Shown: positions 1 to 12,217 of the stretch, in pieces
Numbering within the stretch: position 1 is the stretch's first letter
How the letters are laid out: every line of letters starts with the position of its first letter
DNA from: Turnera subulata
Taxonomy: Eukaryota; Streptophyta; Magnoliopsida; Malpighiales; Passifloraceae
Direction of reading: 5' to 3'
Assembly (NCBI GenBank): GCA_028386065.3
Contig: JAKUCV010001666.1
Location: forward strand, 1-64,000
Length of the DNA: 64,000 nucleotides
Translations under genes and position numbers: made by a program
Notes under the pieces: generated by a model
The model's database searches: none
What the model was told of the DNA's origin: nothing
The model's input: the letters and a program-made list of their open reading frames with translations, nothing else

Positions 1-640
1 TCGTTCCAGGAGAACCACATACCACCCATGTTGTTTTCTCCAGGTATCTCAAACCGATTCGTTGTAGGAAAACGGAGTGGGATTACACCATGATTTTCTC
101 CTGCTTGCCACAAAGTCTCAGTAATCAGTACCATGTTGGGCTTGTACTGATTCTTCAGATCCCTTAAGGTACGCACAAAATCTTGGGACCTTCTTGCTAT
201 ACCCCTGCAATTCCATAGTAGAAGTCGTACCTTAGGCCATGTAGGTGGTAACCCAGTCACCCTTTGGACGTTCCGAGCCATCATGGAAACCTGATAATAA
301 CTGTTTTGATTTAAAATTTGACATGAAGGCTCTAGCTGAAAATCCTGCAGTCTATTAGATATGAAAAACATAATAGAGTTAGCCGAGCCATAAAAGGAAG
401 CCCTTAAATTGCTTTGGTCCTCTAGGAAGAATGTTTCTTCCATAGGAGTTACAAAGAACCTAGATGAATAAAGTTCATCAACAAACACTAAACGAGGAAT
501 TCTCGCCAGATCATTCGGTAATTCCTCTTGCTGCTCATTCACCATGCTATAAGCTAACCTATTCCTTCTTCCTAGAGAGGCATCCTCAGCAAAGAAAACA
601 GTAGCTGTGGACTCTTTTTCTGTCTCCGAAAAGATCCAGA
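1..640 (-). mobile_element. LINE-like endonuclease element, 5' part, runs off the window edge
   Basis: Read on the minus strand, one frame is open from about position 676 to the window edge. The N-terminal ~130 residues contain the stretches RRNRLAYSMVNEQ, RIPRLVFVDELYSSRFF and TPMEETFFLEDQS, which I do not recognise. They are followed by PTWPKVRLLLWNCRGIARR, LKNQYKPNMVLITETLW and NNMGGMWFSWN. This second part matches the start of an AP-like endonuclease (EEP fold) of plant L1-type LINE ORF2, where WNCRG and xxETxxW are typical. No ATG precedes the conserved part, so the start is unclear or decayed. A second copy lies at 16468-17133 on the opposite strand, and similarity extends into the 5' flank of both. 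The rest of the endonuclease and any reverse transcriptase lie outside the window. Confidence 0.65.
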
Positions 641-759
641 AGATTTTTCGGTAATTAAAAACTTTGCATTATTGGTCAGTAAGCTCCAAAGTTGTTTTTG
701 AAAAAGTTTGCTCAATAATTCTGATCTTTTCCGACATGAGTGACAGATATAAGCCTAAA

Positions 760-1060
760 ATTGGCACATATATTGCAGCCTGAAGCTAGCAATCTAAGTT
801 ATTAAACTTACCATATCCAGCCAGAAGCTGGAATGCACTAGCCTAAAGCTAGCAATTTTTAAGTGTTTAAATACACAGTTTGCACAGCCCGAAGCTGAGA
901 CCAACTAGAAGTTGGCTGATAAATATGTAATTTATAGCTAGTATGCCTCAGCCAGAAGCTGGTAAATAATCTTCCTAAGTCATCATATCCAGCCTGAAGC
1001 TGGCATATATATATAGCAGCCTGAAGCTGGCACCAACTTGAAGTTGGTACATAGACATAT
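760..1060. repeat. Cluster of nine short hairpins with a conserved loop
   Basis: Nine short inverted repeats lie in 300 bp. The perfect 5-bp stems are CCAGC/GCTGG at 817-831 and 989-1003, CTAGC/GCTAG at 838-852, and CCAAC/GTTGG at 901-915 and 1033-1047. Four-bp CAGC/GCTG forms are at 885-897, 949-961 and 1017-1029, and there are weaker forms near 752 and 776. The five-base loop is mostly CTGAA, TAGAA, TTGAA or CAGAA. Stems differ between copies but stay paired. The cluster lies just upstream of the decayed copia integrase, and one further copy (AAAGC/GCTTT, 2964-2978) is inside that element. Function is unknown. Confidence 0.7.
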
Positions 1061-2963
1061 TGTTTGGTTTGACCGGTTGGGCCATCCCGGGTCAATAATG
1101 ATGCACAAAATTTATTTGGTCATTCATTGAAAAACCAGAAGTTTTTACAATCAATGAATTTCCATGTATTTGTTTGCTGCGAAATTAATAATACGGCCTT
1201 CCTAAGATGAGATTGGCCTAGACCAGCAAGTTTGGGATTAATTCTGGGATATGAATGTGGACTGATAAATCCGCTGTGTTGACCATCTAGGTAATTTTTA
1301 CGATGCATCGACTAGATGGTCCATTGTGTGACGCAAGTTGGCATTGTGCGCACTTGTTTTAATGATTAAGCCACTTGCGGGTACATATCCCTAATTATGT
1401 TATTAGACTATATGTCTAAATAATGCTGGTATATTTCTTCAATGGATAATATATATCATTGGAAATAAACCCAAACAGATCTGGGAGAACATTGACAATT
1501 GATTGCAGGACCATTGATGAAATATGACTATTTGAGAAAATGGTATTTTACATGCAGCAACACTTATGTGCATCAAGCCAAACAAAAGGTCTCCCCATTT
1601 AATTGGTTCATGGTCACTAGTAACACCCATCTTCGGACCATTGGTTATACAGTATATAATGCTCCACCACAGCATAGTAAAATTGGTCCTTAAAGAAGGT
1701 TGGGAATAGATGTTGGGTATAAAAATCTCCATCAATTACAAAGTAATTGAAACCATTGATTAATGATTGGAGATTTGTTTATTGTTAATTTGGTGAAAGA
1801 GTTTACCCAACATCAGGGGGAGAAAATAAGCAGCTGGATCAAGATATTATTGAAATACATTATCAATATATAGTTGTTGATCCTCAAACGAATTTGTGTG
1901 AACATGAAGTTCAGAAGATGATTCATTTGCAACATATTAGTAAGTCAATTGCCAGACATATTTATTGATTTGAAAAGTGTGACCATACCAGCTGCATATG
2001 CTCCTGTTCAAATTAATGTTCCAGAAGAACAAGTATAGTATGCAAATGAATCTAAAGTACGCATAAAGCGTAGAATATACTCGGTTCCAAAAGAAAAGAA
2101 ATTCTCAATAGAGAAAAAGCAGCAAAGAGATAAGATGGCCCCAGTAAGAAAATAAGGCCTCCAGTAGAGGTTTGTATTAAAATTCCTCAAGAAGAGGAAA
2201 ATCCTCCAAAAGAGGTTTTCTGACACAGATTGATAAAGTTCCAGAAGTAACACAGGTATCTGAAATAAATAAAAATGATGAGATCTCAATTACAGTGTCA
2301 GGAATGTGATGGAACCGACGTGAAATAACCGTCGACAGAATATTTGTTTTATTTATAATATAGCGCTAAATAAAAATGAGGATCATGAACCTACATTGAT
2401 GAATGTAGGCGCAAAAACGATTGGCCAAAAATAAGAGAAATGTAATTAAGGCTGTGTTGGACTTGCTTGTGAAGCGAGAAATTTTCGGACCTGTAGTCCA
2501 TACACCAGATGGTGTAAAATTGATCAGTCGTAAAAAGGGTATTTGTGCGAAAAGATAATGAGATATAAAAGCACGGTTTTTATAGCACAAGGTTTTACCC
2601 AAATGACCTGATATTAATTATGAGGAGATACACTCCCCTGTGGTGGATGCAATTATTTTTATAAGTCTGGCATTATATGAAAAGAATTAGAAATGCATCA
2701 AATGAATGCTTTTACAGCCTACTATGGATCCATAAGTCGTGAAATATACATGAAGATCCCTGAAGGATCCAAGTTGTCTGAAGCAACTAATTCCTGGGAA
2801 ATTACAAAATTTGGAGTTAATCTTTACATGATCATTATGAGTATGGATAAATTTATGTTGATATGTTTAGTGATTGGAACTCAGGAAGAAACTTCCAAAT
2901 ACCGTGCTATTAGACAGGTCCATGAGTACCCTGTCTAAGTACAATATGTATTGCTTGTAACAT

Positions 2964-2978
2964 AAAGCCTGAAGCTTT
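2964..2978 (+). repeat. Outlying member of the CTGAA-loop hairpin family
   Basis: AAAGC-CTGAA-GCTTT is a perfect 5-bp stem around the same loop as the 760-1060 cluster, but with a third stem sequence. It lies inside the decayed copia element about 140 bp before the nested insertion. Confidence 0.6.
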
Positions 2979-3107
2979 TGCTATAAATACATATTCTATT
3001 ATCTTGGTATATGGAATTATTTTAACCTTGTGAGGCCAAGGTGCATCTAGTTGGTTTTGCAGATGTAGGTCTTTTATTTGATCCACATAAAGCACAGGCA
3101 GATACAT

Positions 3108-5623
3108 TGTCACGCTCCCGCCTAAGCGCGACCGACCAGGTACCATGTGCACCATCATCGTGCCACAAGGCACCCAAAGGCCTATACTCAACATCACAGA
3201 AGCTTGTTGCCTCTGCCTCGCGGGTTACTAACAAGAACATGCGCAGGATAAACGGAAACTAACAAAGAATGCAAAGGCAACAGAAATACCAAAAAGAATT
3301 AAACTCCATATCCTCTAATGTTATAGAATTCTGCTACAAGGGGCACTAACTCATACAATGCCAATTTTAACCTCTTTTAATACAACTAATTAATAATACA
3401 ACTCAGCTATACCCATCAATTTACGCTGCCCGTACTCTCATCCTCGCAGCTGAAAAACAAGGGGAGGAATTGGGGGGTGAGTCCACTGACTCAGTAAGTA
3501 GGGGGGACTTACAAGCAACGATCAACAATACCAAACAAGCGGCAAATAGCATCCAACAGCAAGGTCAACATCCTGACCAAGCGGCCATCAGCACCGCAAG
3601 GTCCATCGTTACATATATAGTATAACATCGATACATATAGTATAGCATCCGTGCAATGCAATGCATGAATGTGCAAATGCTTAGCCCTATTATGGGCACA
3701 TCACAGCTCAGCCAAGGCCTTCAGCAACATCATCAATTAGCACCAGTTGTGCTAATACCAAGCAATTGAGCATCTACCAAGCAAGTAGCACCATCAATCA
3801 TCACAAGTAAGCAAATCCCACTTACCAAACCATTAGGCACATTCAAGCCAACCATTCCAAGCCTTTAGAACCCTTGGGCATATAGAGTTCATACTGCCCT
3901 GTAACACACACATAAATATGCATCACAACTCAGCATAGCAAATATATAATATAAATCACAATTTAATCACTCAAATCACCCTTACAGCATCCCGGGCAGA
4001 ATCTGCCCTGCACCAGCAGAACCTTTACCGAGGTTAAACACACAACTACAGGTTGAACCAGCCTTGGGCACCAACATAAAAGTTGTATCCCTTCCTCTTA
4101 GCTTTCCAGAGCCACCAAAAACACTAAATGATAAGCTCTCTAACTCCAGATATGGCTCCTACATCAACTCGCCCCCGCTAAGCGCGACCGGCCAGGTGCC
4201 ATGTGCACCCACTACGTGCCACAAGGCACCCAAAGGCCTTTCATCGACACAACCAAAACCCCGTTGCCTCTGCTTGGAGGGTTACCAACCAAGAGAATGC
4301 GCAGCGTAAAAGGAAGCAACAACAAACAAATGCAGAGGTAGTAAAGATGATAAAAAGTACCAAGACTCATTTATAAAGACAACTTCACCAGTGTCATTAA
4401 ACCGTTGCTACAAGGGGCACTAACTCTTACTTACAATGACACAACCTCCATGTAAAAATAATGCAATAATATAATTAAAGAAGACCAACTCGGCTATACC
4501 CATCGACCTACTTCCCATACTCTCATTCTCGCACCTGTAAGACATGGGGAGGAAATAGAGGGGTGAGTATAAAACTCAGTAAGTAAATAGGCTGTGCAAG
4601 AAAGCAACCACATACTGCACACAAGGCTGGACATGGGCAACACACAGTCATGCAACACATACAGTAATGCATAATGCACAAATACCGGGCACTCACGCCA
4701 CGGAACAAGCACGACCGTTTTACTCCTAGCGGCCATCTAGCACCGCAAGGGCCGTCAAATAATCACGACCGTTTTACTCCAAGCGGCCATCTAGCACTGC
4801 AAGGCCCGTCAAATAATCACGACCGTTTTACTCCAAGCGGCCATCACCTACCGCAAGGCCCGTCAAATAATCATCAATATGGTAAGTGCCACATGTTAAG
4901 CACTACCTGTGCACCTGCTGTGCACCACCTCCCAATTGGCCAGTGGTATCCACAATCACAAGCACAATCAAGGCAAACACATGCCATCACAAGCACATCA
5001 GTGCAATGCCAAACATCAGCACAACAAGTGCAATGCAATGATGCCAACAAGGGCAACAAGTAATTCCAAGCACACAACTCAATCATAGTGTACCAACAAG
5101 TCACCAATATATCACAATTACGCATAAATAACCAACAAGGCAACAAGTAGCATGATCAACCAACAATGACCAGCAAGGTGATCCCACACAAATAAACACA
5201 CAGCAAGCACACACAAATGGCCTTCTGCCCAACAAAGGTTGCACTAGCAATCACTACCCGCATAACAAACTTACTTACCATCACCTAGGTATTCCTAAAC
5301 CAATTCCTCTCCTTTACAGTCTTTAGGCCTCTTGGAACCTTAGTCTCTGTTTTAAACACACAATTAGACATCACAATCAATCCATAGCAATAATAGCTTG
5401 TGAAACACAATCCTACCCAGAATACTTAGCTTTTCTCAATTCGGGCAGAAGCTGCCCTGCACCAACAGAAACTTCACCGAGAATAAACGGGGAAGCTACA
5501 GGCCGATTCAGCCTTAGGCATAAACATAAAAGTTGTAGCCCTTCCTCTTAGCTTTCCAGAGCCACCAAAAACACTAAATTATAAGCTCTCTAACTCCAGA
5601 TATGGCTCCTACATTAACTCGAG
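3108..5623. repeat. Diverged tandem duplication within the long LTR
   Basis: Two related units follow each other: 3108 to about 4168, and about 4169 to 5623. Both open with a CGCTAAGCGCGACC-like block, then share GTGCCACAAGGCACCCAAAGG and GCTACAAGGGGCACTAACTC. They close with near-identical 150-bp segments (about 4016-4168 and 5470-5623) containing CTTCCTCTTAGCTTTCCAG. The second unit is longer, partly because of the 54-bp minisatellite at 4710-4871. Confidence 0.7.
4710..4871. repeat. 54-bp minisatellite, three copies
   Basis: Three consecutive copies start at 4710, 4764 and 4818, each beginning CACGACCGTTTTACTCC and ending near CCGTCAAATAAT. A single diverged copy is in the sister unit near 3573-3610. 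The open frame across it is a by-product of the 54-bp period, which is a multiple of three. Confidence 0.8.
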
Positions 5624-7067
5624 GTCAAGCAGCAGGTCTGCTGCTAGACAGCCGACTTCCAAAGAGGATAACTCGCCCAGTTCAGCTCCCAACCCCACAT
5701 AACCGGTGCCATATGAAAGCTATTGGAGTTAGCTAACCATAGGCTTTGGTTTCACTCAATTCCAACCTGTAGTTTGGCTGGAATCATCACTTTAGTGGTC
5801 AGGGGTCTGTTTGGCCGAAAGCAGAACCACCCAAACCACACCTCTCTTTCTCTTCTCTTTTCCTCTCTTTCTCTTCTCTCTTTTCTCTCCAGCACCTAAC
5901 ACGAATTTGGTCTGATCAGAATGAGTGAGAGTTGCTTACTTCCAGCTCTTAAGTGATGGGAAGTAGGTGACTAAGCACCTACTTGCCACACTTGCCAACT
6001 TGGTGCCACTTGCACCAAGTAGCTCTCCACCTCATGCTTGTTTTCCACCAATAGAACCATGACACTCAACCTACTAGCTTACACACCAAACACATTCAGC
6101 AGCATATTCCCGAGCCACATGTCGAACCCTGACCAATTGTGCACCGACGGGCACACCAATGCCCCGGTTGTGCACCATTCCGCACCAAATCGAACCAACC
6201 GATAATCCTCTTGGCCAATCATGCCTCTAGTGAATTTATTACACCAAGTTATCACATTCCTATCATTTCCAACCATTAATTGGCCCATTAGACAAGTCGA
6301 GCACTCGGGACACCAAACTAGGCCAACCGTGTCATCGGACCACTTTGAGCCCATTTCTGTGCACTAGGCAAGGCCTACGCGAACCATCTCATCTCAATCC
6401 GATATCAATCATGTTACCGAGCCTAAACCCATACCATCATGTACACCCAACATTATCAACATCACCTACTTTCTCTCGAATACCCTATCCAACCTATACG
6501 AACCTGCCGGAAGGACAAGCTACACCCCGATCTCATCATGCAAATACTTCTCTATATTCTAGGGTGTACCTGGGGTATTACATACATCAAGTATCATTGT
6601 GATCAGAAAACAAAGTATCGTTGTTGCCTCTTCAAATAATGGAGAAATTGTGTTCATACATGAAGTTAGCTGAGAATGTGCTTGGCTAAGATCGATGATG
6701 CAGCATAGTCAAGATTCATATGGATTAGTTAGTGAGGAAGATGTTCCAACGACGATTTATGAAGATAATGCTAGCTGTATTGCCCAATTGAAGGGAGGAT
6801 ACATCAAGAATCATTCAAGTGACGTCTGACAGATTTATTTACAAAATCAGTTCCTACTACAACTTTTGAAGAATTAATGAAGAGGATTGGTTTATGGAGG
6901 ATTCGAGATATCAAGGGATGCCAAAATCAGGGGGAGTAGAATACGCACTGCACTCTTTTTTCCTTCACCAAGTTTTTGTCCCACTGAGTTTTTCTTGGTA
7001 AGGTTTTTAACAAGGCAGTACTTCCTAAGCGTATTCTATCAAAGGTGCAATGACATTCAAGGGGGAG

Positions 7068-7701
7068 TGTTATAAATAAATTATGGTGAATGTCATTGTT
7101 ATCATCCAGTAAAACTCATTTTTACCATACCCGAATTTATCCCCGGTAAATACTTTACCCATACACCAAACTTCTACTTGGAATTATCTCTTTGGCTAAT
7201 TACTCTCCATAATTCCATTTGTCCTAATCCTAATATCATCTTCCTTTACCTAACATCCATTTGACTTTATCCTTTTAAATTAATCATACTTATTTATTTT
7301 TATGCTCCCATTTCCAACTATAAATACCCCTTCATTCCTTCACTTTCATACACTTACAACCCACCATTAACTTCACTCTCTTCTCATTCCATACAATTCT
7401 CTTCCAATCTCCCTCCATCTAAATTTATTATTCTCTTCTATCCATCTAAATTTATTATTCTCTTCTACATATTATTATCAAAAGTGTATTATTATTACCA
7501 AAGTTGTATTATCCCTCCACTTACTTTTATTACAATCAAAAGTGTATTATTATTACCAAAGTTGTATTATCCCCCCACTTACTTTTATTACAATCTGTGT
7601 AATAATCGCGAGGAACTAAAGCAAAGATATTTAGATACGATACTTAAATATCAACTAATGATAGCTGTCGAGTTCATTCCTCCGTTAATTTGATATTTCA
7701 G
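7068..7701 (+). mobile_element. 3' LTR of the decayed copia element
   Basis: The LTR begins TGTTATAAAT directly after the polypurine tract AAGGGGGAG. A TATA box (CTATAAATACC, about 7318-7328) sits 250 bp in, followed by a pyrimidine-rich leader. The end is placed at the TTTCA at about 7701 by the TG...CA rule only, because no second LTR is available for comparison. Confidence 0.5.
7478..7593. repeat. 58-bp tandem duplication in the LTR leader
   Basis: Two copies of 58 bp start at 7478 and 7536 with TCAAAAGTGTATTATTATTA. They are almost identical, so the duplication is recent compared with the decay of the element. Confidence 0.8.
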
Positions 7702-8455
7702 CGAGTCCGATAGGATAGTGTTCAAACTTCAAACCATATTTTGGAGCCTCGTAATCGCATTCCACAACGCAGTGCGGCCCATTATTTTCCCCACATAACG
7801 GCCCGCATAATCTGCCGCACAACTGCTCACAAAGTCACAATTGCCCAATCTGCAGTCAAACATCAACGTGGAACCTTCCTCCTCTCCTCTACTCTCACTA
7901 CAAACTACAAAGTGAAAATAACAACATCGGGGTCCCCCATTATCAACTTTTTAGTGTCCACATACCCTTGCTTCCCCCTTTTTTCCCCTTCCATCTATCT
8001 TCTGCAAATATTCAACCTGTTTCAAGCAAAGGATTCGTTCAAAACTAGTTAGACAAAATCTGTTTACCAGGGCTTCATGCATTATTTATACGAAGAGATC
8101 GCCAAATGATCCAATCAAAGGATACTCGAAACGTGTATCTCGAACCTATTTTTGAATTCCATTTAGGAGATTGCATACCTTCCAAACATCCATAACGCAC
8201 GATATTATGATTCCTCGAGCACATACTAAATTATGATAAATTATGATATGTCCCTATTTCTAAGTCATCCACGTATGGGATATACGATTGAAGAGGTACT
8301 TTTCAACTTCTCCCGTGAACATAAGATCAGAATTGTTCTAAAAGAAGATGAAAACCCTGACCAAAGTTACACTACCTCACAAAAGAGCACATTCAAGTCT
8401 TAACAAAAATCCATAAGCATACAGCATTATGCACATATATATGGCAGAATCATCA
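7702..8455. other. Intergenic, no gene seen
   Basis: This stretch separates the copia LTR from the 3' end of the PEBP gene. An open frame at 7741-8052 shows no family resemblance. The last 100-200 bp probably hold the 3' UTR of the PEBP gene. Confidence 0.5.
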
Positions 8456-9052
8456 TCAGAACTTGCACATCAGGAGTGCTTCCCCCAGCACATGCCCTTC
8501 GATCGAATCCAAGAGCTTCTCTTTTGTCACCTGCATATTATATCAGACATCATTGAATTAGCCAAGAATGCCACATATCCTTCAAGGGCCAAAAAAATGT
8601 AGAAATTATAGAACGAATAATTGTACCTTATTTCCAAGTTTCAATTCTTCATCCAAGGCATAAAGCTTGAACTCGAACCTGTGCCCATGATTTGGCAGCA
8701 GTGGACCGCGCCACCCAGGTTGTTTCCAGTCATTGTTCCCTTCCTTAATCCCAGCATACTCGCCTCCCATCTCCTCTTCTTTCCCGGAGAATCCCTCAGG
8801 CAGCCCTTTCACGGCGGGTGGAATGTTAACCACCACCCAGTGAGACCAAGGAACAATCGGGCCATCAGGGTCCGATGCATCTATGTCCTGCACCACCAAG
8901 GCCAGGCTCTTGGTCCCTTCCGGTACATTGTACCACTCTAGCGGTGGGGATATATTCTTCTTCGCGCCTTGCCCTTCTCCTGTATACTTCCTTGGGAGCC
9001 TTCCCTCGTTCTGGATATCAGGTGACACCAGCCTGAACTCATCTGCTGCCAT
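8456..9052 (-). CDS. PEBP family protein (YbhB/RKIP-like), two exons
   Basis: Exon 1 is 9052-8627 and exon 2 is 8530-8456, joined over GTACAA...TGCAG. The product is 166 residues, close to the usual ~160-165 for this plant clade. The conserved phosphatidylethanolamine-binding core is visible: NISPPLEWYNVPEGTKSLAL, then the ligand-pocket stretch DIDASDPDGPIVPWSHWVV (about residues 58-76), then GWRGPLLPNHGHRFEFKLYALD (GP and H of the second signature). The C-terminus VTKEKLLDSIEGHVLGEAL lies wholly in exon 2. Family members bind small anionic or lipid ligands in the cytosol. This is the bacterial-like YbhB branch, not the FT/TFL1 floral branch, and its plant function is poorly defined. The MAADEF methionine is chosen because upstream in-frame codons to 9139 are not conserved-looking and a TATA box lies about 100 bp upstream. 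Confidence 0.9.
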
Positions 9053-9149
9053 GGCCGTGATCGATAAAGGTTGCTGTTCGCTTATCTGCTCGTGTGTTTT
9101 TTTGAGTCTGGATATGATTCGACTTGGGGGGTTGATCATTGAAAGCTTG

Positions 9150-9269
9150 TTTATATAGAGTAGGTGGATTTTGTAGGTGAAAGACGGAAGACACGTGGAG
9201 GTAGAAGTTTCGTGGTGTCAAAAGAAGGGGCAAAGGAGTTGACAGTGGAGACATGTAGAAGGACACGTG
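9150..9269 (-). promoter_or_regulatory. PEBP gene promoter: TATA box and two G-boxes
   Basis: Read on the minus strand, CTATATAAA lies at about 9158-9150, roughly 100 bp before the ATG. Two CACGTG G-boxes (9192-9197 and 9264-9269) sit 40 and 110 bp further upstream, both in an ACACGTGG context. That context is typical of ABRE-type bZIP and bHLH sites, so abscisic-acid, light or stress control is plausible but inferred. Confidence 0.6.
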
Positions 9270-10728
9270 GGAATGGGGGGATTTTCTAGAGGGAATCCAT
9301 ATCGGTGGGATGGATAGGATCATTCATAGGAACTATTAATCTGAGCTGCTTTTGATTTTCAATTTCAAAGAATGCTGAAATCAATTTTTCATATACTTTT
9401 GAATGAATCTTTGCGGATTATGGCCAATCAAGAAATGTTTAATCAATAGGGTCAGTTATCATAAAAATTCATGTAATTGGTGGGTGCAGAGGAGAATTCT
9501 GGATGTTCAAGCCTTTCCTCTAACAAGCTTTCGAGCTCTCGTGAAAATGCTGGGGCATCTGCACAAATATCCCATCATGTTTTTATCAGTTAGGGGCTAA
9601 GCTTTATGCTAGCTATTCGAATTTGATTTGGTTTTGCTTTTCCTTGTGAATGTTCTATGTCTTGCGAATCTACTACAGGATTACATTTATAGGGCTTGGT
9701 ATTATAGTTTTGGTGCTTGTTTCTATGTCTTTCTATGCCTGTTCTTTTTCTAGCGAATCACAGAAAAGAAAAAAAAAGGCAGAAACTAGCGAGTCAGGTT
9801 TACGATATAATGCGGGTTGGGCTTTATCTTATAGAGAATATATAGCCGATGTATTTGAATATGTTCTTCGTGTTAAAAAGAAGTTGTTGGCTTATGAGAT
9901 TAGGCCCATCAAATTCCCTCAACCTTCAAAAGAAATATTTTTCCGGCATAGAACTTGTACAAATCCATTATCAACGTAGGGCAAGTTTACTCTTTACCTG
10001 GATATCTTTTCAGAAATCATGAGCATCGGATTCTGGTGGAGCGGAAATAGAAATGAAAATCCTCCAGCTTGGATGTGCTTTCCTTATTAAAGTCAGCGCC
10101 CTTAGCGGCCGAAAATATGGGTTAACTAATCGGGCCAAGTCCGTATTTGGAAGCCCATTATTATTATTTTTCCGAAAACATATCATTCATTAGTAATAGA
10201 AATAAAGCCAATAAACCTATAAACTAAGGCACCGTGTCCTTTATTATTAGACCAACCCATTAATAAACATAGGGTTATCTTAACTTGAAAAAGAGTGAAA
10301 AATAAAAAGTAAAGACTACAAGAAATCTCATTATGGTTGCGGATTAAACACGTGCAATAATGCTAGACAATGCTGGTGTAACTGTCAACATATCTAAGCA
10401 CTGCAACATATGTGGGAGGCGGAGCGATGAAGGAAACCAACTTCAACTCAATAAACTGGTGAAAATTATATGAAGAAAGGCTAGGATCTGATTAAGGAAA
10501 CCAACTTCAACTCAATAAACTTTACCATTTCAATCCAGAGAATCATATCATCAACCAAGATGAAACTTTAAAGAGTTTAATACTAATTAACTTCAATACA
10601 CACCAGTAAAAATTTTAACTTTTCCTTGCAAGTGGTGAAAATTGATTTACAAGCTGAAGGAAGCAAAGAAATCAAGGCCTTAATGGCCCAAAAAATTTAG
10701 GCCTTGCCAGAAAACATGTAGGCACTTT

Positions 10729-10759
<31 letters not shown>

Positions 10760-12212
10760 GCTAAGTTTTGGGAACGTTTAGAAGTTTATTAAATCCAGCA
10801 GCCAATTCTAGAGCTAGATTTGATAAGGGTAGGCCCAAATCTAGTCATTGGTCCAATATTCTATAATCGAAGTCTTGAATATGAGGTCCATAACCTGGGT
10901 GCTCAAATAGTGCCCCTAATTCTCTTATTCGAGCAAAATCCATACAAAGCCAGAAACAATGTGACACGTGGCTGATCGCGCCTTTTTTAATTTGTAACTA
11001 GAGGAAGGCCCTCGCGTTGCCTCGGGTTTCTTTATTTTTTTAATTTTTTCTCTCTCTTCCAGTTGTTATTATATATGTTCATTTTTATTCTTGGTACGTA
11101 GTATATAACAAAAATGATGAATATTGCTCTCTTTTTTTTTGTTTTTTGTGAAAATTTAAATTCATGTAGATTAATATTGAAGATTCTTTGATGATGTACC
11201 ATTTAAGAGGAGCTGGATTGAGAGAAATGTAAAGAAAATTCACAAACTTATAAGGAAACCCTGCAATATACTGATTTGTAACGAAAAATATACCGGCCAG
11301 ATAATTGTACCCCTTATAAGGAAACCCTGCAATATAATTATAATTTAATTATAATACCTGATATATTATATATATCATTTTTTTCTTTTTTACGCATTAT
11401 CTAAATTGACTGTTTATTATGTAAGTAAAAGGTTGGTCTCCAGCTTATCCCTTCTCAATTGTATTATACTTTTTTGTTTGGAAAGTTTTCATTAAAGTCT
11501 TAACTCTGACCTTTTCCTTTATAATATGCTTTATTTTTCAATAATGAAAATTCGTTTCCAAATAATTCAATAAATAAATCGTTTTCTAAATAAAGAGATA
11601 AATAATAGTACGAAAAAAGTACTCCAATCAAAATTTTAATAGCCAGATGTGTATATTTTACAAATGAATAAATATTGATTCATGGAAACCATAAGATTTT
11701 ATATGTAATTTATCATTATGTTTAAAATTAGAAATATAACAAATACTCTTAATTAAGAGAAAATTTAACATTAGGTATTATGGTGATAAACTTTTTCCTT
11801 TTCCATTCCCCTCAAAGAAAAAATTAATAGAAGCATCTGTTTAGGGAAAAGAAGAGAAACAAAGGAATAAAAGTGTACATCCAATTTTAACTATTGATTT
11901 TAAAAATCATAGTCATACATCATATACATCCTCTATTCTAAAACAATCACCTACCTAGTTCAACATCTTCTCATCAAAATTTATTTTTTATTTTCTGTCC
12001 TCAAGAATAAGAATAGACCATTTCCTTCCTCTGTCTCAATCTATCAATTTATTTAAATAATGTACAGTATATAAAATCAAATTTTATACCCTCAAACTTA
12101 TAACTCACATCACCATTGCTCACAATACAGTACCAAATAATTTAGATTTTTTAATTATTTTTATGGGGACATTTTAATTTAATGTGACCTATTCTTTTAG
12201 CACATATAATTT
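9270..12212. other. Intergenic, AT-rich, no gene seen
   Basis: No coding region is supported. A GA microsatellite occupies 10729-10751. A 24-bp exact direct repeat starting CTTATAAGGAAACC lies at 11247-11270 and 11313-11336. An open frame at 9650-9979 has a hydrophobic start but no recognisable family. From about 11000 the sequence is strongly AT-rich. Confidence 0.5.
11247..11336. repeat. 24-bp exact direct repeat, 66 bp apart
   Basis: The identical 24-mer at 11247-11270 and 11313-11336 brackets 42 bp. It could be a local duplication or a footprint of a lost insertion. Confidence 0.7.
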
Positions 12213-12217
12213 CCTTG

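Larger units (their letters stand above)
3108..6582 (-). mobile_element. Long solo-LTR-like insertion with 5-bp TSD inside the copia element
   Basis: The insertion starts TGTCACGC and ends GTATTACA, so on the minus strand it reads TGTAATACCCC to GCGTGACA, the usual TG...CA form of an LTR. It is flanked by the 5-bp target duplication TACAT at 3103-3107 and 6583-6587. Removing it and one TACAT rejoins the copia RNase H reading frame exactly. I see no gag or pol in it, so a solo LTR of a Ty3/gypsy-type element is the simplest reading. A purine-rich tract on the LTR strand (5838-5890) resembles the leader of the nested LTR at 38989. Internal duplications enlarge it to 3475 bp. Confidence 0.75.
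1130..7701 (+). mobile_element. Decayed Ty1/copia retrotransposon (integrase to 3' LTR), split by a nested insertion
   Basis: Frameshifted and stop-filled pieces read on the plus strand in normal copia order. Integrase pieces run from about 1185 to 1720 (KLIIRPS, then YDASTRW, then LNNAGIF, then the motif preceding RRLGI). A pre-RT linker lies near 1860-2110, and RT entry near 2440-2640 (KREIFGPVVHTPDGVK, SPVVDA). RNase H pieces are at 3050-3105 (ADVGLLFDPHKAQAD) and resume after the insertion at 6583 with VVASSNNGEIV, VSEEDVPTTIYEDNASCIAQ and the TTTFEELMKRIGLWRIRD end. A polypurine tract (AAGGGGGAG, 7059-7067) precedes the 3' LTR. No intact protein can be made. The 5' LTR and gag are not recognisable here. 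Confidence 0.8.

Noticed and set aside
4674..5063. Open frame with DRFTPSGH repeats
   Set aside because: Its repeats equal the 54-bp minisatellite inside an LTR. No homologous protein recognised.
9039..9139. Upstream methionine of the PEBP gene (MINPPSRI...)
   Set aside because: The in-frame extension lies in the region between TATA box and the conserved MAADEF start, and is most likely leader.
9650..9979. Open frame with a hydrophobic N-terminus
   Set aside because: Resembles no family, has no promoter signs, and is a length easily reached by chance.
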